Below, in pieces: positions 18,683 to 27,044 of a DNA stretch of 36,536 nt (position 1 is its first letter; each line of letters starts with the position of its first letter). This DNA comes from Bacteroidaceae bacterium. GTDB taxonomy: Bacteria; Bacteroidota; Bacteroidia; Bacteroidales; Bacteroidaceae. Both the position numbers and the translations under genes were made by a program. The DNA is taken from contig JAFTAJ010000001.1 in assembly GCA_017458585.1 (NCBI GenBank), positions 1-36,536 on the forward strand, written 5' to 3'. Under the pieces are notes generated by a model, which saw nothing but the letters and a program-made list of their open reading frames with translations, was not told the DNA's origin and did not search any database.

Positions 18683-18844
18683 TTAGCTGTTGTCTTGTTC
18701 AGCTTGTAACTCTGTCTCGTTGATTGCCTCGCTATGGCCGTTGAGTGCTGCAAACGGCGCAAACTGTGCCGCGCGGTCACGAAGTGACATGTGCGGGTAT
18801 TTGCTCGATTTGTGGTGAGGCAGGTTGATGATGTCGCGGTACAT
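18683..18844 (-). CDS. Short YolD-like protein, partner of the Y-family polymerase (truncated)
   Basis: A 53-residue protein: YRDIINLPHHKSSKYPHM, then LRDRAAQFAPFAALNGHSEA and INETE. This is the opening of small proteins annotated as YolD-like, which often accompany UvrX/UmuC-type polymerases in Firmicutes and also occur in Bacteroidetes. Those are usually about 100 residues or more. Here the protein ends with LQAEQDNS soon after INETE, so the C-terminal half is missing. It follows the polymerase gene by 38 bases, and that gap is an 8-bp repeat array overlapping the ATG. It converges on atpG. It may be a decayed remnant, or a short functional form; family recognition is from memory of the motif. 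Confidence 0.65.
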   Translation of the reverse strand: MYRDIINLPHHKSSKYPHMSLRDRAAQFAPFAALNGHSEAINETELQAEQDNS

Positions 18845-18875
18845 TGAAGGATTGAAGGATTGAAGAATTGAAAGG
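18843..18875. repeat. 8-bp array 4 x ATTGAAGG
   Basis: ATTGAAGG, ATTGAAGG, ATTGAAGA and ATTGAAAGG lie between the polymerase stop and the YolD-like start codon, overlapping the latter. Confidence 0.85.
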
Positions 18876-18882
18876 TTAGGAA

Positions 18883-20301
18883 TTACGCTTTGTGTCCTCC
18901 GATTTGTCGGTTGCGTTCGCGGGCGGTGGCATTTTTGTTGTAACTTATGCCCTTGAGGATGGCGTTCTTGCCGAATCGGTTCTTTATGTTTAGAATTGTT
19001 TTTTGCAGGTTTTGCTCATTACCTGTGGCTTGTTGGTCATAGGCTGTTGTGTCTGTGTCGAAGAGATCGAGCTGTAGTGCTTTGTTGCTGGCTTTTGCAG
19101 CAGACTGGTCTATCACATCTCCAGCCACAATGGTAAGGTGGCGGATGAGTAGGGTGGTGTTGACAATGCTGTCGTAGAGGGAGAGCGTGGCTTTAATGAT
19201 GGGTGTGGCGAGCGAGGTCGGTTTGTCGAGAGGGAAACTGCCGTTACTGCTCTTGGGCACTGCGCGACCATAGCGGTCGATATGGATTTTTCCACTGAAG
19301 GAGGCTCTCTCTGGGCGGCGCAGACTCTCTGCATCATAGCCGATGTCAATATTAATCTTGTTGGCCACGAGGTGTTTGGCGGTGAGCTCCAGCGCCATGG
19401 CATTTGCCATCTCCTCGATGACTATGCGTGCCTGGTCAGCGGTGTAGGGGCGGGTGAGCACTTGTCCGTGGCTGAGCGAGTGGGTGGATGGCTTATATGC
19501 CTTGATGTCTGCTATGGTGCAGGGTTCCCATCCCCAGGCGTGGTCGATGAGCAGCTCGGCATTGACGCCGAATAGCTTGTAGAGCAGGTCTTCATCTGCG
19601 AGGGAGCAGCGGGCTATCTTGCCCATGGTGTCGATGCCGTAGGGGGCGAGCCTGTTGGCTACGCCTCTGCCTATGCGCCAGAAATCGGTGAGGGGGCGGT
19701 GGTTCCAGAGCTGATGGCGATAGCTCATCTCGTCTAGCTCAGCTATGCGCACCCCGTCTGCGTCGGCAGGTATATGCTTGGCCACGATGTCCATGGCAAC
19801 CTTGCAGAGGTATAGGTTGGTGCCTATGCCGGCGGTGGCAGTGATGCCTGTCTCGTTGAGCACATCGCGGATGATAGTGGTGGCGAGCTGGCGGGCGCTG
19901 ACATTGTAGAGGCGCAGGTATTGGGTGACATCTATAAACACCTCGTCGATGCTATAGACATGGATGTCCTCGGGGGAGACGTATTTAAGATAAATATTAT
20001 GTATGCGCGAACTATATTGTATATATAGTGCCATGCGCGGAGGGGCGACAATGTATTTGAGATTTGAAGTTTGAGATTTGAGATTTATCTCTCTTACTTT
20101 CTGTACTACCTCAAACAGGCGAGGTCTGCCGCCGATGCCCAACGCCTTGAGCGAGGGCGACACCGCCAGACAGATAGTCTTGTCGGTGCGGCTCTCGTCG
20201 GCCACTACCAGATTGGCAGTGAGGGGATCGAGTCCTCTTTCCACGCACTCTACCGAGGCGTAGAAGCTCTTGAGGTCGATGGCCAGAAAGGTACGGGTCA
20301 T
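18883..20301 (-). CDS. Y-family DNA polymerase (UmuC/DinB superfamily)
   Basis: A 472-residue translesion polymerase. Catalytic acids are D9 in AIDLKSFYASVE and D119-E120 in YSIDEVFIDV; Y14 fits the steric-gate position. DFWRIGRGVANRL and DTMGKIARC belong to the helix-hairpin-helix region, and a little-finger domain follows. The N-terminal half is closer in feel to the UvrX/UmuC type than to classic DinB, which agrees with the small YolD-like partner downstream. A 4 x 7 repeat array (20059-20086) codes about residues 73-81, between VQKVREI and YIVAPP, a region that is a surface loop in the family. The ATG overlaps the tatD stop by 4 bases. SOS-type control is possible, but no operator was seen. 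Confidence 0.9.
   Translation of the reverse strand: MTRTFLAIDLKSFYASVECVERGLDPLTANLVVADESRTDKTICLAVSPSLKALGIGGRPRLFEVVQKVREINLKSQTSNLKYIVAPPRMALYIQYSSRIHNIYLKYVSPEDIHVYSIDEVFIDVTQYLRLYNVSARQLATTIIRDVLNETGITATAGIGTNLYLCKVAMDIVAKHIPADADGVRIAELDEMSYRHQLWNHRPLTDFWRIGRGVANRLAPYGIDTMGKIARCSLADEDLLYKLFGVNAELLIDHAWGWEPCTIADIKAYKPSTHSLSHGQVLTRPYTADQARIVIEEMANAMALELTAKHLVANKINIDIGYDAESLRRPERASFSGKIHIDRYGRAVPKSSNGSFPLDKPTSLATPIIKATLSLYDSIVNTTLLIRHLTIVAGDVIDQSAAKASNKALQLDLFDTDTTAYDQQATGNEQNLQKTILNIKNRFGKNAILKGISYNKNATARERNRQIGGHKA
20059..20086. repeat. In-frame heptamer array 4 x GAGATTT in the polymerase gene
   Basis: GAGATTT, GAAGTTT, GAGATTT and GAGATTT fill exactly 28 bp on the plus strand and are read on the minus strand as part of the fingers/palm linker. 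Confidence 0.92.
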
Positions 20302-21098
20302 TTGTCGGGAAAGAAGAGGTTGAGGGCGTTGTGGGTGGTGGTCTCTGCGACTTGCTCGGGGGTGACGCCCTTGACTTCTGCCAGCATATTGATGATGTGC
20401 GGGATATAGGTCGGTTCATTGCGTTTGCCGCGCATCGGAGTAGGAGCCATGTAGGGGGAGTCGGTCTCCAGCACTATGCGTTCGAGGGGTATGTGCTTGA
20501 CAGTCTCGGGCAGGTTTGACTTCTTGAAGGTGAGTACTCCGCCGATGCCGATATAGAAGTGGGGGCTGAAGTTGAGTAGCTCGCGCGCCGTCTCTATGCT
20601 GCCGGAGAAGCAATGGAACACTCCGCCTCTGGTGAGCTGGTCCTTGTATGGGCGCAGGCACTCCAGCAGGTCATTGCCTGCATTGCGGCTGTGTATCATC
20701 AGCGGCAGCTGGTATTTGGCCGCCCAGTCTATCTGAATGCGGAAGGCATCTTTTTGCTCTTCTTTGTGAGTTTTGTCCCAGTAATAGTCGAGGCCCACTT
20801 CGCCGATAGCGATTAGACGCCCTTCTATCTCCCTTATTAGTATTTGCTCCAGCTGTTGGAGGGCGGAGTGGTAGTCGTCGCGCACATCCTCGGGGTGGAG
20901 ACCAATCATGGGGTAGAGGAAGTCGGGATAGCGGCTGCACAGCTCCATTGCCTTGAGAGTGGAGTCCACATCCGTTGGAGGAATGAGAATCTTGACGGCT
21001 CCCGCCTCGCGAGCTCGGGCTATGACCTGGTCAATGTCCTGAGCATAGTCTTCTTCGTAGAGGTGGGCGTGGGTATCAATGTATTGAACATTGAACAT
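20298..21098 (-). CDS. tatD: TatD-family metal-dependent hydrolase
   Basis: A 266-residue TIM-barrel DNase/hydrolase. Metal ligands are H10 and H12 in IDTHAHL, the Glu in IGEVGLDYYWD, the His in LMIHSRN, the His in VFHCFSGS and the Asp in LETDSPYM. Length is normal. Most family members begin almost directly with IDTHAHL; here the first residues MFNVQ are encoded by the edge of a heptamer array, so the present start codon is repeat-derived. The TGA overlaps the polymerase ATG by 4 bases, so the two are coupled. Confidence 0.93.
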   Translation of the reverse strand: MFNVQYIDTHAHLYEEDYAQDIDQVIARAREAGAVKILIPPTDVDSTLKAMELCSRYPDFLYPMIGLHPEDVRDDYHSALQQLEQILIREIEGRLIAIGEVGLDYYWDKTHKEEQKDAFRIQIDWAAKYQLPLMIHSRNAGNDLLECLRPYKDQLTRGGVFHCFSGSIETARELLNFSPHFYIGIGGVLTFKKSNLPETVKHIPLERIVLETDSPYMAPTPMRGKRNEPTYIPHIINMLAEVKGVTPEQVAETTTHNALNLFFPDK

Positions 21099-21110
21099 TG
21101 AGCATTGAAC
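21083..21110. repeat. Heptamer array 4 x ATTGAAC at the tatD start
   Basis: ATTGAAC, ATTGAAC, ATTGAGC and ATTGAAC fill exactly 28 bp and contain the tatD start codon. The reverse complement is the same heptamer as at 27985-28012. Confidence 0.92.
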
Positions 21111-21119
21111 ATTAAAAGA

Positions 21120-22094
21120 TTAGTAGCTGCGGTTGATGAGCGAGAGGGCAAAATCGTGGAGCGATTGCTTGCCTTCGGGGGAGAGAGAAATGCTGCTGAG
21201 AGTGCGCTGCGCCTCCATAAAGTAGTGGTTTATCTTATCAGCGGTAATTGTCTTGATATTTAGCTGATTATAGATGTTGGTCACTGCGGCTATTTTCTGC
21301 TCTTCGTCATAGTTGGTGGTGATAGTCCGGCGGGTGAGTTCGGCGAGTTGCTGAGCGTTGGCAAGTTGGAAAGCGTTGATGAGGAGGAAGGTCTTTTTGT
21401 TGCACAGGATGTCTCCTCCGATGCGCTTGCCAAACACCTTGGGGTCGCCATAGACATCGAGCAGGTCATCCTGCAACTGGAAGGCTAGGCCTATCTGCTC
21501 ACCGTACTTGTATAGCTGGTCAGCCACAATGGGCGTAGCGCCAGAGAGTATGGCACCCATCTTGGCTGCGCAGGCTATGAGCACCGAAGTCTTGAGGCGA
21601 ATCATCTCTATGTATTCGTCCTGTGTGACATCGGTGCGGGTCTCAAAGTTCATGTCGTATTGCTGTCCCTCGCCAATCTCCAGCGCTGTGGTGATGAAGG
21701 TGTCCATTGCCTCGCTGATATTGGGCAGCCTGGTGGAGAGAATATGCTTGCATGCCAGCACCAGCATTGAGTCACCGGAGAGGATGGCTGTGTTGCTGTC
21801 CCATTTGCGGTGGACTGTGGGCATACCGCGACGCATGTCTGCACGGTCCATGAGATCGTCATGGAGTAGGGTATAGTTGTGGTAAGTCTCGATGCCGATG
21901 GCTGCCGGCATCACCTTGTTAATGTCTGTGCCAAGAGCCTGGGCTGTGAGCAACAGCATAACGGGGCGTATCCTTTTGCCACCTATGGAGAGCACGTATT
22001 CTATTGGTTCATAGAGCCCTGCGGGGCGGGTAGGGTATTGTATGGCTGCGATGGCCTCGTTTACCTTGGTAAGGATCTGGTCGGAGGTAAGCAT
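21120..22094 (-). CDS. Polyprenyl diphosphate synthase, probably short chain
   Basis: A 324-residue trans-isoprenyl transferase. The first Asp-rich motif is DDLMD (79-83) followed by RADMRRG; the second is FQLQDDLLDVYGD near residue 225. GGKRIRP at 38-44 binds the diphosphate. The residue five before the first motif is Tyr, and an aromatic there limits product length in known enzymes, so a C15 or C20 product (farnesyl or geranylgeranyl diphosphate) is more likely than a quinone side chain. It shares an isoprenoid theme with ispH at 24720. The gap to tonB is a heptamer array. Confidence 0.88.
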   Translation of the reverse strand: MLTSDQILTKVNEAIAAIQYPTRPAGLYEPIEYVLSIGGKRIRPVMLLLTAQALGTDINKVMPAAIGIETYHNYTLLHDDLMDRADMRRGMPTVHRKWDSNTAILSGDSMLVLACKHILSTRLPNISEAMDTFITTALEIGEGQQYDMNFETRTDVTQDEYIEMIRLKTSVLIACAAKMGAILSGATPIVADQLYKYGEQIGLAFQLQDDLLDVYGDPKVFGKRIGGDILCNKKTFLLINAFQLANAQQLAELTRRTITTNYDEEQKIAAVTNIYNQLNIKTITADKINHYFMEAQRTLSSISLSPEGKQSLHDFALSLINRSY

Positions 22095-22099
22095 GATTT

Positions 22100-22127
22100 A
22101 GAGAATAGAGAACAGAGAATAGAGATT
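22100..22127. repeat. Heptamer array 4 x AGAGAAT
   Basis: AGAGAAT, AGAGAAC, AGAGAAT and AGAGATT fill exactly 28 bp between the prenyl synthase start and the tonB stop. The last unit overlaps that stop codon. Confidence 0.92.
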
Positions 22128-22908
22128 AATCTAGCTCAAAGACGATGGGGAGTGTCACTTGCGAGCGGATAGGCCTGCCATATCTGCGTGCCGGAGTCCA
22201 GGGGCGCATCTCGGCGATGACGCGCAGTGCCTCAGAGTTGAGCATCTTGTTGGCACCCTTGATGATGCGTGCGTCTTTGGTGGTTCCGTCAGCATCCACT
22301 ATGAAAGCCACGGTGACAGTGCCCTGCACCTTTTGGCGTATGCAAGCCGGGGGATAGACCATCGTGCTGTCGAGCCACTTCATGAAGCTGGCTATGCCGC
22401 CCGGATAGCGGGGGATGCTGTCCACTATCACGCCATCGGTGCGCTCTTCGTCGAGGGCGAGTTCCAGTTTGGCTTCTTTGAGCAGGGTGGAGAGTGAGTC
22501 CTTGGAGAGGTCTTGTATCTTCTCAGGATCAACGGGCTCTTCTTTCTTCACTGTGAGCATGTCGGCTATGGGGTCCACGTCTTCTATCTTGGGCTCCGCC
22601 TTCTCACTCATCTCTGGCTCGCTCTTCTTTTCGGGGCGTCGCTCGGGGCGTGCCTCTTTGATGCGCACTCCCTCAAAGCGAGTGATGTTCTCGCCAATGT
22701 CGTAGGTCTGGGGAGGCTCGGAGAAGATTATCATCAGTGCCACGATGGGTGCGACAAGGATAAAGAGCAGGCTGCCAAGGCATCCAAGGGCCTTGGTATA
22801 GCGACGACCTGTCTCTTTGCGTATCTTGTAGGCTCCGTAGTCTTTGTTACGGTCCTCAAAGACCATGTCGCACCATTTCTTGCCTAATATTTGGTTGTCG
22901 CGTAGCAC
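22126..22908 (-). CDS. tonB: TonB energy transducer
   Basis: A 260-residue inner-membrane protein that passes proton-motive energy to outer-membrane receptors. The N-terminus (KKWCDMVFEDRNKDYGAYKI) is typical of one Bacteroidetes TonB group. A single membrane helix is at about 41-62, then a Lys/Glu/Pro-rich periplasmic stretch, and the C-terminal domain from about 165 (YPGGIASFMKWL, GTVTVAFIVDADG, MRPWTPARRYGRP). GTG 22908 is the best start: a stop codon lies directly upstream in frame, and the next Met (15) would cut into the conserved N-terminus. It heads the minus-strand cluster; a palindrome lies in its leader. Confidence 0.93.
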   Translation of the reverse strand: MLRDNQILGKKWCDMVFEDRNKDYGAYKIRKETGRRYTKALGCLGSLLFILVAPIVALMIIFSEPPQTYDIGENITRFEGVRIKEARPERRPEKKSEPEMSEKAEPKIEDVDPIADMLTVKKEEPVDPEKIQDLSKDSLSTLLKEAKLELALDEERTDGVIVDSIPRYPGGIASFMKWLDSTMVYPPACIRQKVQGTVTVAFIVDADGTTKDARIIKGANKMLNSEALRVIAEMRPWTPARRYGRPIRSQVTLPIVFELD

Positions 22909-22946
22909 TCAGTAAGGGTTTGTAGCGTCAAAAAAACTGCGCCTTG

Positions 22947-22965
22947 ATTATCATAAAATGATAAT
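22947..22965. promoter_or_regulatory. Perfect palindrome in the tonB leader, possible operator
   Basis: ATTATCAT-aaa-ATGATAAT is a perfect 8-bp inverted repeat. Its half-sites resemble the GATAAT hexamer of Fur boxes, but in the outward order. It lies between the tonB start (22908) and the minus-strand -7 element TAATTTTG (23012-23005), a fit for a repressor site. Confidence 0.45.
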
Positions 22966-23034
22966 TCTCGCGTTATTTTATATGTAAATATGGTTTTGCG
23001 AGCGCAAAATTACGTCAGTTATTTGAAATTAGAG

Positions 23035-23042
23035 TAACTTTG
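23035..23042 (+). promoter_or_regulatory. porQ: -7 element for porQ-cmk-ispH
   Basis: TAACTTTG matches the consensus and lies 20 bases before the porQ ATG, giving a short leader. It is divergent from the tonB -7 element at 23005-23012. Confidence 0.55.
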
Positions 23043-23062
23043 TAGCGAAAAATGTTGATAGG

Positions 23063-24040
23063 ATGCGAAAAGGTTTATTTCTTTTAACACTTATTGTGAT
23101 ACCGATGGCTGTTTTGGGCCAGGAAGCGGGGTCTGTTTTTAATTTTTTAAAGATTCCAATGTCGGCACACGTTGCAGCCCTTGGTGGTGACAATGTGTCG
23201 CTGAAGCTTGACGACCCGACTCTGGTTTTCTCCAACCCTGCTCAGGCAGCAGCCGTGAACGATAACACACTCAATCTGGACTATCAGACCTACGTGGCCG
23301 ACTCTAAGATTCTGGGTGCGGCTTTTGTGAAGGTTTTCAGTGTGAGGCATACCGTAGCTCTTACTGGCCAGTTGTTTGACTATGGCAAGATGGACGAGAC
23401 TGACGAGGACGGCAATGTGCTCGGTGAGTTCTCGGCCAAGGATATAGCTATCTCGGCCTTGTATAGCTACACGATGGGCGACCACTGGGTGGGCGGTGCC
23501 ACAGGCCGTTTTATCACCTCCAAGTATGCAGAGTATTCGTCTACTGCAGTGAGTGTGGATCTCGGCATGCACTACAACAACGATGCCAAGGGTCTCTCCT
23601 TTGGTGTGGCACTGAAGAATATCGGTGCGCAGCTATCCTCTTTCCACGAGGATCAGAAGGACAACCTGCCGTTTGATATGCAGGTGGGTGTGACGCAGAA
23701 GATGGCTCACGCTCCGTTTCGTTTCTCTATAACGCTGAAGGACCTCACGCGCTGGAGCGATCATTATTACTATAATCCTAAGGGCAAGAGCAGCTTTGGT
23801 CGCAAGCTGACCAACCATATAGTGCTTGGTGCGGACTTTGTGCCCACCAAGAATATCTATGTGGCTGCGGGCTACAATTTTCGCCGTGCCAATGAGCTGA
23901 AGGCTGCAGGTAGCAGTCGTGGAGCAGGACTGTCGTTTGGTGCAGGCTTGCTGACCAACAAGGTGAAGGTTGGCGTGTCGTACGCCAAATATCATGTGGA
24001 TGCCAATTCGCTGCTGTTTAATGTCTCCTATAGCTTTTAG
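23063..24040 (+). CDS. porQ: Type IX secretion system protein PorQ
   Basis: A 325-residue outer-membrane barrel. A signal peptide ends at about VLGQ (residue 20). Then FNFLKIPMSAHVAALGGDNVSL, DDPTLVFSNPAQAA and many amphipathic strands follow, ending NVSYSF, an aromatic barrel terminus. This is the PorQ/PorV-like pattern, and the order porQ-cmk-ispH is what I remember from other Bacteroidetes. PorQ is needed for type IX secretion in Porphyromonas, so this organism probably has that system, though its other genes are outside the window. Confidence 0.85.
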   Translation: MRKGLFLLTLIVIPMAVLGQEAGSVFNFLKIPMSAHVAALGGDNVSLKLDDPTLVFSNPAQAAAVNDNTLNLDYQTYVADSKILGAAFVKVFSVRHTVALTGQLFDYGKMDETDEDGNVLGEFSAKDIAISALYSYTMGDHWVGGATGRFITSKYAEYSSTAVSVDLGMHYNNDAKGLSFGVALKNIGAQLSSFHEDQKDNLPFDMQVGVTQKMAHAPFRFSITLKDLTRWSDHYYYNPKGKSSFGRKLTNHIVLGADFVPTKNIYVAAGYNFRRANELKAAGSSRGAGLSFGAGLLTNKVKVGVSYAKYHVDANSLLFNVSYSF

Positions 24041-24046
24041 TGTGAT

Positions 24047-24739
24047 ATGAAGAAGATAACGATTGCTTTCGACGGCTACTCCTCGTGTGGTAAGAGCACT
24101 ATGGCTAAGGAGCTTGCCGCTCGCGTAGGCTATACCTTTGTGGACACTGGTGCCATGTATCGTGCTGTGACACTGATGGCCTTGAGGGCCAATCTGTTTG
24201 ACGGCGAGGGCAAGGTGGACGAAGATGCCTTGCGCAAGTTGTTGGCCACTGTCACTGTGACTCAGAAATACAACCCGGAGTTGGGGCAGGCCGAGACGTT
24301 TCTCAATGGTGAGAACGTAGAGGGCGAGATACGCAATATGGAGGTGTCTGACAGAGTGAGCATCATTGCCGCGCTGCCTTTTGTACGCACCGAGATGGTA
24401 AGACAGCAGCAGGCGATGGGTGAGCAGGGCGGCATTGTGATGGATGGTCGCGATATCGGCACCACTGTCTTTCCCAATGCGGAGATGAAGATTTTTGTTA
24501 CTGCGCTGCCGCAGGTAAGAGCACAACGCCGTTACTTGGAGCTCAAGGGCAAGGGTGAGGACGTGACTATCGAAGAGGTGCTCCGCAATCTGGAGGAGCG
24601 CGATTATATTGACTCTCACCGCGAAGTGAGCCCGTTGCGTCAGGCTGACGATGCAGTGGTGCTTGACAATACCAATCTTACACGCGCTGAGCAGTCTGCC
24701 ATGCTGTTTGCCCTCTACAATGAGCGCATCAAAGATTAA
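24047..24739 (+). CDS. cmk: Cytidylate kinase
   Basis: A 230-residue (d)CMP kinase feeding CTP and dCTP synthesis. The P-loop is GYSSCGKST (8-16). [40 protein letters not shown] and [13 protein letters not shown] complete the family pattern. It starts 6 bases after porQ and overlaps ispH by 20 bases, so the three genes form one unit. Confidence 0.97.
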   Translation: MKKITIAFDGYSSCGKSTMAKELAARVGYTFVDTGAMYRAVTLMALRANLFDGEGKVDEDALRKLLATVTVTQKYNPELGQAETFLNGENVEGEIRNMEVSDRVSIIAALPFVRTEMVRQQQAMGEQGGIVMDGRDIGTTVFPNAEMKIFVTALPQVRAQRRYLELKGKGEDVTIEEVLRNLEERDYIDSHREVSPLRQADDAVVLDNTNLTRAEQSAMLFALYNERIKD

Positions 24740-25610
24740 AATCGAGATTGACGAGAACTCAGGCTTTTGCTTTGGAGTGACCACTGCCATAAGCAAGGCT
24801 GAGGAAGAGCTGCAGCGGAGCGATTGCCTCTACTGCCTTGGTGACATTGTGCACAACGGTAAGGAGTGTGAGAGGCTTGGCTCGCTGGGACTGCAGGCCA
24901 TAGACCATGAGCAACTGCGTTCGCTTAGGGGTGGCAAGGTGCTGCTTCGTGCCCATGGCGAGCCGCCGGCCACCTATGCTACGGCTAAGGCTAACGGTAT
25001 AGAGATAATTGATGCCACCTGCCCTGTGGTGCTGCAGCTGCAGCGTCGCATACGTGCTGAGTATGAGAACAATCCTGATGCGCAGATAGTCATCTTCGGT
25101 AAGCCCGGCCATGCTGAGGTGCTTGGTCTCGTGGGGCAGACGGAGGGTCACGCCATTGTGCTGTCCGATACCGCGGATGTTGCCAGCCTTGATTTCCGTC
25201 GCGATATACGTCTCTTCTCGCAAACCACACAGCCCCTGGAGGAGTTCCAAAAGATAGTGTCATATATCCGCGAGCACATAGAGCCTGGGGCTACCTTTAT
25301 GTATTATGACACTGTGTGCCGCCAGGTGAGCAACCGTATTCCGCGCATGATAGCGTTTGCCTCGCGTCACGATGCAGTGATATTTGTATGCGGCAAGAAG
25401 AGCAGCAATGGTCGTGTGCTTTATGATGCCTGTCTATCGGTCAATCCGCGTTCTTATTTCGTGGAGGGACCTGACGATATCAAGCCTTCAATGCTTGAAG
25501 ACATAGAGTCGCTGGGAATATGTGGCGCGACATCCACTCCTAAATGGTTGATGGAACAGTGTCTTCACTTCGTCATTTCCTGCTCAATGACGCGAATTTC
25601 CTCTTTGTAG
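24720..25610 (+). CDS. ispH: 4-hydroxy-3-methylbut-2-enyl diphosphate reductase
   Basis: A 296-residue iron-sulfur enzyme, the last step of the MEP isoprenoid pathway. Cluster cysteines are C17 (GFCFGV), C101 (ATCPVV) and C200 ([11 protein letters not shown]). LLRAHGEPP and [16 protein letters not shown] are also typical. ATG 24720 gives the family N-terminus; the longer frame reaches into cmk. After the conserved [11 protein letters not shown] the C-terminus is [16 protein letters not shown], which lies over the end of dnaA on the other strand (46-base overlap). Product could feed the prenyl synthase at 21120. Confidence 0.95.
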   Translation: MSASKIKIEIDENSGFCFGVTTAISKAEEELQRSDCLYCLGDIVHNGKECERLGSLGLQAIDHEQLRSLRGGKVLLRAHGEPPATYATAKANGIEIIDATCPVVLQLQRRIRAEYENNPDAQIVIFGKPGHAEVLGLVGQTEGHAIVLSDTADVASLDFRRDIRLFSQTTQPLEEFQKIVSYIREHIEPGATFMYYDTVCRQVSNRIPRMIAFASRHDAVIFVCGKKSSNGRVLYDACLSVNPRSYFVEGPDDIKPSMLEDIESLGICGATSTPKWLMEQCLHFVISCSMTRISSL

Positions 25611-26890
25611 CCAGGCGCTGTCTTAATTCTCAGATCTGCCTGACGGCAAGCGTGAATCACCGTGGTGTGGTCGCGATGGCCGATATTGATGCCAATCTGC
25701 GTGGTGCTGAGGTTGGTGTGCTTCTGAATCAGATACATAGCTGTCTGCCTTGCCCTCACAATATTGGCTTTGCGCGAGGCAGAGTTGATTTCCTTGTGCG
25801 TTATCTTGTAGTGCTTGCACACGGTGTTGACCACCAGCTCGGGGGTGATGGTCTTAGCCTTCAGGCGCACCAGTCGCGACACTATCTGCTCGGTCATCTC
25901 AAGCGTTATCTCTGAGTCGCTGACAATAGACTGAAGGAGCAGTGAGTTGATAACGCCCTCCAGGTCACGCACATTGTCAGTAACGTTGGTGGCAATGTAG
26001 TCGATAACGTTCTTGGGGATGTTGAGCTGGTTTTTGCGTATCTTTGCTTTGAGGATGTTGCGGCGCAGTTGCTCATCGGGGCGCTGCAGTTCTGCCGTGG
26101 CTCCCATCACAAAGCGTGAGCTGACTCTCTCCTCAAAGCCTTGCAGCATCGACGGAGCCTTGTCGGAGGTGAAGATTATCTGACGGCCGTTGCGCTGCAG
26201 GTGGTTGAAGATGTTGAAGAGTGCTTCCTGTGTCTTGAGCTTTCCCGAGATGTCATGGATGTCGTCAACGATGAGGCAGTCAATCGACTGGTAGAAATAC
26301 ATAAAATCGTTGAACTTGTTTTTGGGCACCGAGTCGGTGTATTGAATCAGGAAGTCGTGGGCAGAGACATATAGCACGCGTTTGTCGGGGTTGTCCTCCA
26401 CCATTTTGAGACCTATCGCGTTGACCAGGTGCGACTTGCCCACGCCGGAGTCTCCATATATGAAGAGCGGGTTGAAGGCTGTCTGCATCGGTTTGGTGGC
26501 GATGGTGATGGCAATGGAGCGCGCCAGCTTGTTGGCCTCTCCCTTGATAAAGTTGTCGAAGGTGTAGGCGTGGTTGAGGTGAGTGTTGAATACGGGCTTT
26601 GCCTCTGCGGGTTGGTCTTTGGTGTTGGCGTCAGCCTGCTTGCTGTCTTCCTTCAACTGGATATTGACGTCAGCAACATCAAACACCTTGTTGACCTCAG
26701 CCAGCAGCATCTGGCCGAAGTGCTCTACCAGATACTCGTAGAAGAAATTGTTGGGAACCTCGAGCTTTACCTTGTTGTCTTTCACTCCCAAGAAAGTGAT
26801 ATGCTCAAACCACGTAGAGAAGGTGTCTTGAGAGATCCGCGGACGGATAGCCTCAAGCACTTCTTGCCATTTCTGGGTGTCGGTTGTCAT
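25565..26890 (-). CDS. dnaA: Chromosomal replication initiator DnaA
   Basis: A 441-residue AAA+ initiator. Domain I is at about 1-80, with a short linker and the ATPase from about 108. Walker A is GDSGVGKSHL (146-155), Walker B CLIVDDIHDISGK (205-217), sensor region IIFTSDKAPSMLQGFEERVSSRF (238-260), and domain IV carries the signature HRDHTTVIHA (405-414). The Met at 26890 is the first with the usual domain I opening; the frame extends upstream without homology. Its 3' end overlaps ispH by 46 bases in convergent orientation. A perfect DnaA box lies 113 bases upstream. Confidence 0.97.
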   Translation of the reverse strand: MTTDTQKWQEVLEAIRPRISQDTFSTWFEHITFLGVKDNKVKLEVPNNFFYEYLVEHFGQMLLAEVNKVFDVADVNIQLKEDSKQADANTKDQPAEAKPVFNTHLNHAYTFDNFIKGEANKLARSIAITIATKPMQTAFNPLFIYGDSGVGKSHLVNAIGLKMVEDNPDKRVLYVSAHDFLIQYTDSVPKNKFNDFMYFYQSIDCLIVDDIHDISGKLKTQEALFNIFNHLQRNGRQIIFTSDKAPSMLQGFEERVSSRFVMGATAELQRPDEQLRRNILKAKIRKNQLNIPKNVIDYIATNVTDNVRDLEGVINSLLLQSIVSDSEITLEMTEQIVSRLVRLKAKTITPELVVNTVCKHYKITHKEINSASRKANIVRARQTAMYLIQKHTNLSTTQIGINIGHRDHTTVIHACRQADLRIKTAPGYKEEIRVIEQEMTK

Positions 26891-27002
26891 CTCACTTGTG
26901 TTTTCTTGGATTGCGAAAGGAAGTGCAAATTTGCGATTTTTTTTTGAATCACGCAAACACAAAGTGAGATATTTTCAGAAATGTATAAAAAAAGTTTTAG
27001 GT

Positions 27003-27011
27003 TGTGGATAA
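27003..27011 (-). promoter_or_regulatory. dnaA: Perfect DnaA box upstream of dnaA
   Basis: TGTGGATAA on the plus strand is TTATCCACA on the minus strand, the exact consensus. It is the only perfect box I see in this 154-bp spacer. It fits autoregulation of dnaA. The spacer also holds GTGCAC twice (27025-27030, 27035-27040), the palindrome GCAAATTTGC (26925-26934) and a long T-run. Confidence 0.6.
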
Positions 27012-27044
27012 GTGTAAAGAGCAGGTGCACTTTTGTGCACTTTC

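Noticed and set aside
23633..24796. Long minus-strand ORF opposite porQ and cmk
   Set aside because: It crosses two well-supported genes and has no family features.
26891..27044. Replication origin
   Set aside because: Only one perfect DnaA box and no clear unwinding element; kept as a regulatory site only.
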